Shown piece by piece: positions 60,397 through 64,000 of a stretch of 64,000 nt of DNA (the stretch's first letter is position 1; each line of letters starts with the position of its first letter). This DNA is from Anarhynchus alexandrinus (taxonomy: Eukaryota > Chordata > Aves > Charadriiformes > Charadriidae): the NCBI GenBank assembly GCA_008711295.1, contig VUYV01000054.1:1520367-1584366 (forward strand). The letters are read 5' to 3'. The translations under genes were made by a program, and so were the position numbers. The notes beneath the pieces are model-generated. The model ran no database searches. It was not told where the DNA came from and saw only the letters and a program-made list of their open reading frames with translations.

Positions 60397-63300
60397 CTTT
60401 AAAAAAAGAAAAGGGAAAAAAAAGTTAGAACAAAAAGAAAATAAGGGCTATTTCACCTGGGAGTCAAGTAATACACCTGTAAAAACTTTAGCACTTACTA
60501 GCAAACAATGATGTTTTCCTTTCACTGAGCAGCTACCACAAAATCCTTTTCCAACAGGAAAATATCCACTGAAAACAATTGCAGGCATCAAATGACTACA
60601 TACACAGCTTTTCAAAAGAGTCAAAGAGATGACAATCTACCATGTATAAGGACAAACTTTTCATTCCCATTCACTTCAATACAAATTAATGCATTGTTCC
60701 TCCCACAACTCTTTTTTTCCCCCCTGCAGAGGAAGATCTGACATACTAGTTTGTGTTTGTTCCCCATGATAATATTCACCAACTGGACGATAACAGGCAT
60801 AGTAACACACCTTCTCCATCGTATTTCCTTAACAGCTGAACCAATTCAAAGACTTTTTTGTTGATAGTCCTCACTATTGAAGACCGAGTGACACAGGAGA
60901 TTTTCTTTAAAAGTTAAAAAGGCCAAGCGCACAACTCAAAACTGATGCAGAATTACCCAATAGATTTTTTCATTATAGTATGTCATCACTTCTGACTAAA
61001 CATGAGCCATGGGCAACCCGTACATTTGCACTTCCTAAGGGTGAGAAGCTCTAGGTACACAAGCACTATGCACTTATCCTGCTTTGAAACGAAAAGGAAA
61101 TGAACCCCAGGTACGTGTACAAATGTCAGGGGACAGGTAGAAAAGACCATCAAGGGGATAAAAAAGGGAGAAGCTAACTAGACCAAACAATCAGCCCCTA
61201 ATGAAAAACACCATTGCCAGAAGATTTTAAGGAACATAACAGAGATGTGTTTAACGGAAAAAACAGAAGCAGACTTTCAGAGCATGGGGATGCATGATTA
61301 GAAGTACAAACCATTTGCCTCTTTACATTGCCCTACTTAAAACCATCAAATAACTTCTGTCCGCATTTCTGGAGTAAATGGATTCGAGGATCCTCTTCAA
61401 TGGGATATATGGAGTAAATTCCCCCAGAATAGCACTGCTCCTTTCTTTTGTGCAGCTACAGCTGTGAACTTGCTGATAGCCCACCAGAAAGTGGCAGAGG
61501 TAGGCAATTAGCATGAGCTTTACTAACTGGCCAAGAATTCCTTTTGTAACTCAAACCTTCACACCATTTAGAAAGTAAAAGAGACATTCTGAGGGTCAGG
61601 TTTCCTCTTTATTATATAAGCTAAATTAATTTAGGGTGAACCTATGGAGGCCTCTAGTCCAACCGCCTGCTCAAAGCCGGGCCCAAGCTCTTTAACATCC
61701 ATGCCAGTAACAGTGGTCTGCATAAAGACATGACAACGGTTTCCAGACAAACCAGCAGCACAGTGATATTCTAGACAAACAGATTAGCTGAATATTTTCT
61801 ATGCAGCAGCCTCAAGGCACAGTCTAGGAAAGTAACTGTAAAGTTAAAGTCAGCATCTTCATAGACACAGGAAGCACCAGAAAATGTAATAAAATTGAAG
61901 TGTGTGTCACTGAGGAACTGGACAAACATAAAAATCCTTTTTACAGGGACATGATGGATACACACAGAAACAATGATGTAAAAGTTTCCCTGAGAGCATA
62001 AAGCTTGCTTTGATCAGAGGGACAGTCTTAAGCAACCGTTTTCCATTTGACAGCCTGACAGTTCCTTGCCAAAGCTCTCTAGGGTCCTAAAGAATTCCCC
62101 TCTTCCCTTTTCCTGCAAATAAAAGCCAACCTCTCTTAGAAATCAAAGAATGAAGTAATCAGACAAGAGAACAAGGACTAAGAAAAAAGAACTTCTGAAT
62201 GTCATCCTGAGACTATGGGTACACCTTCAGAGAGCTGCATCCAAAAGCTGACTTCTTTCTGCTGGTGTAGGCAAGTTTCACAGATTGCTTCTGTAAAGCT
62301 CGTCGAGGACAAGGACAGCTACCTGCAAACTGTCCTCAAGAAAACCCAAATGAAGACTTCCTGGAGACAATCCTTATCAATCCTACAGACTTGGAGGAAT
62401 CAATAATACACATTTTGCTGGCAATCAGGGATGGAACTAAAGAGGTTCTCCCTCTAAATACAAACCACAAATTCAAAGTTGAACATTTTCAAATCACCCT
62501 GCTCAAGTCCTTTTATATACAAAACCAAAGCATCCAACAATGGGCCTCAAAAAGTGCTGTGACAATGGCTCTCCAATAGCATCAGAAACTCCCTCTATCT
62601 TCCAGAGAGACACTACCCCCCAAAAAAAATCATCCTTCAACAAAATGCACACTCTCGGGTGCTCTTCTGGTCATGAACTGAAGGCTGTTCCATCCAGAGC
62701 TTGGACTGAAAAACAGGTCTTCTTTCCCCAGGCACTGACTACCACGGGCAGTTATGTCAGCAGACGAACTATCACAGAGCTCATATTCTCCGCAGGAATT
62801 ACAAGGAAGTCCAACATTGGATACTGACAAACAGCTTAAAATATTGCTTGATGAACTTTGTACAAGAATTGTATTTCCTTCAGACCTAACCAGGAAATTC
62901 AGGGAACTTCTACTGTTAGAGAACTTTTTTTTTTTTTTTTTTAAATTTCCACTAGATTCTTAGACTGTGGGGGGAAAAAAGCTGCAGTTTTCTTGACAAA
63001 AGCTCCCAAGGGGACTATCTAGAGTCATTATGTTATGACAATTTTGGAATTCTATGAATGGAAAAAGCTTCATGCAAGCACAATGCGTTACCAGCAGCTG
63101 AAACATTCTACTATCCACAATGTAAAGTCATTTGCCTTGGAGACAAGGCAACATTAAGCAACATTTTAGTAAACTAGTGATGAATGTTAGCCTCACACCA
63201 CATATTTTTTGTGACTGATGACCATGGTGCGAGCTCTGAGCCAACAACTGCCATAAGTCACCTGGACCAAGCAATACCATTCTCTCCTACAGCTGCCTGG

Positions 63301-64000
63301 GGATCAGCACAGAGCACGATATACAGCATACGTACTCCTTTATTACAAACTAGTATACCCGGAAAACTGAAGGTTTTCAGAAGGTACCACAATGTACTGG
63401 ATAAGAAGAGGTTGGTTTTGCACTAAGTACTTGCAGCTGTGGACAATCGATAGACCAGATATGATGAGTTTCCTATTTTCTGACAGTGACTGATACCAGA
63501 AGGTACAAAAGAAAGGTGCCTGAAATGTAGTCATGCACAATTTCAGAATAATCCCTTCACAGAGAAAGTGCTTTGCTAGGTCCTTTGCCAGTTATTAATT
63601 GATTTGTGCCTGAAGCATATTTATGCTATAAATTCTTAATGTTGTCTGATGTAGTTATGAATGTCCTCATCCACAAAACAAACCCTGAACATTTGTAACT
63701 TTTTCTAGTAGTTTGGTCTAAATGAAATCTTGTGTCTTTGAGTTATTTATATACGCACATCTTAAGTATATCCTCTTATTTACCTCATCATATTTTTCCC
63801 ATCTATAAAAGGGAGATGTTATCAACTTGTCTATCCCACAGGGACCAAGGGATTAAGCTACTAAGCACTGTATATTTGAGTCAGTGCAAACATCTGTCCT
63901 TTATATAGCCTCTCCCTAGATCTGACATCTTTCCTTCTACACACTGAGCTTGAAAGTTTTATAATATGTGACGTATCAGAGCAAATGTCTGTGGTCGTTT
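60397..64000 (-). other. MTA1 intron reaching the window edge
   Basis: The acceptor side of this intron is at 60397. The exon encoding the end of the SANT domain is not found before position 64000, so the intron is at least 3.6 kb long. It carries the CR1-like fragment and a poly(T) run near 62926-62942. Confidence 0.8.
61634..61745 (-). mobile_element. CR1-like LINE 3' fragment, degraded
   Basis: The plus strand contains a segment close to the reverse complement of the avian CR1 3' region: GGAGGCCTCTAGTCCAACC followed by CCTGCTCAAAGC and GGGCCCAA. The element is therefore in minus orientation. Only about 100 bp is recognisable, and no reverse-transcriptase frame remains. It supports a bird or other reptile as source. 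Confidence 0.75.

Noticed and set aside
1..64000. CRISPR arrays, bacterial operons, rRNA, tRNA or viral genes
   Set aside because: No regularly spaced repeats, no tRNA A/B box pair found by eye, and no viral coding similarity recognised. The window is vertebrate nuclear DNA.

Overview
The window is vertebrate nuclear DNA, most likely from a bird. It has intron-containing genes with canonical GT-AG splice sites and low repeat content. One recognisable interspersed repeat is present, an old CR1-like LINE tail typical of birds and other reptiles. I saw no bacterial-style gene packing, CRISPR array or integrated element. Two neighbouring genes lie on the minus strand in the same order and relative orientation as MTA1 and CRIP2 on human 14q32.33.

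Layout. Positions 1-1319 are downstream flank. CRIP2 (cysteine-rich protein 2, two LIM domains) runs right to left. Its start codon is at 16263-16265, eight coding exons are split over 13.8 kb, and the stop is at 2491-2493, followed by a probable 1.2-kb 3' UTR. All eight exons join in frame to give 208 residues with every LIM zinc ligand present. CRIP2 exon 1 sits in a CpG-rich, assembly-damaged promoter. The large introns 1 and 2 carry candidate control sites: a perfect CArG box, a GATA-motif cluster and an AT-rich island. A 235-bp near-identical direct repeat joined by a single N covers part of exon 2 and is probably an assembly artefact. From about 16.6 to 25.7 kb I recognise no protein gene, but this stretch contains a perfect-type RFX X-box, plus-strand splice-like sites and a strong hairpin.

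The 3' half of MTA1 (metastasis-associated protein 1, a NuRD corepressor subunit) fills 25.7 kb to the right edge. Ten coding exons encode the last 372 residues: the end of the post-SANT region, a GATA-type zinc finger, both RBBP4/7-binding motifs and a basic nuclear localisation region. A 32-nt microexon is included. The BAH, ELM2 and SANT exons lie beyond position 64000. The C-terminal tail differs from the mammalian one in lacking the proline-rich SH3-binding stretch.

Base composition changes sharply near 23 kb. The CRIP2 side is GC-rich with many G runs, and the MTA1 side is AT-rich with A/T runs and microsatellites. MTA1 acts in nuclear chromatin repression and CRIP2 is a LIM adaptor of cardiovascular and other tissues; nothing here shows that they act together beyond conserved linkage. 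I found no convincing new biological system. The best leads are noncoding: the 19.8-kb hairpin and possible plus-strand transcript, the CRIP2 intronic CArG box, and the MTA1 tail.
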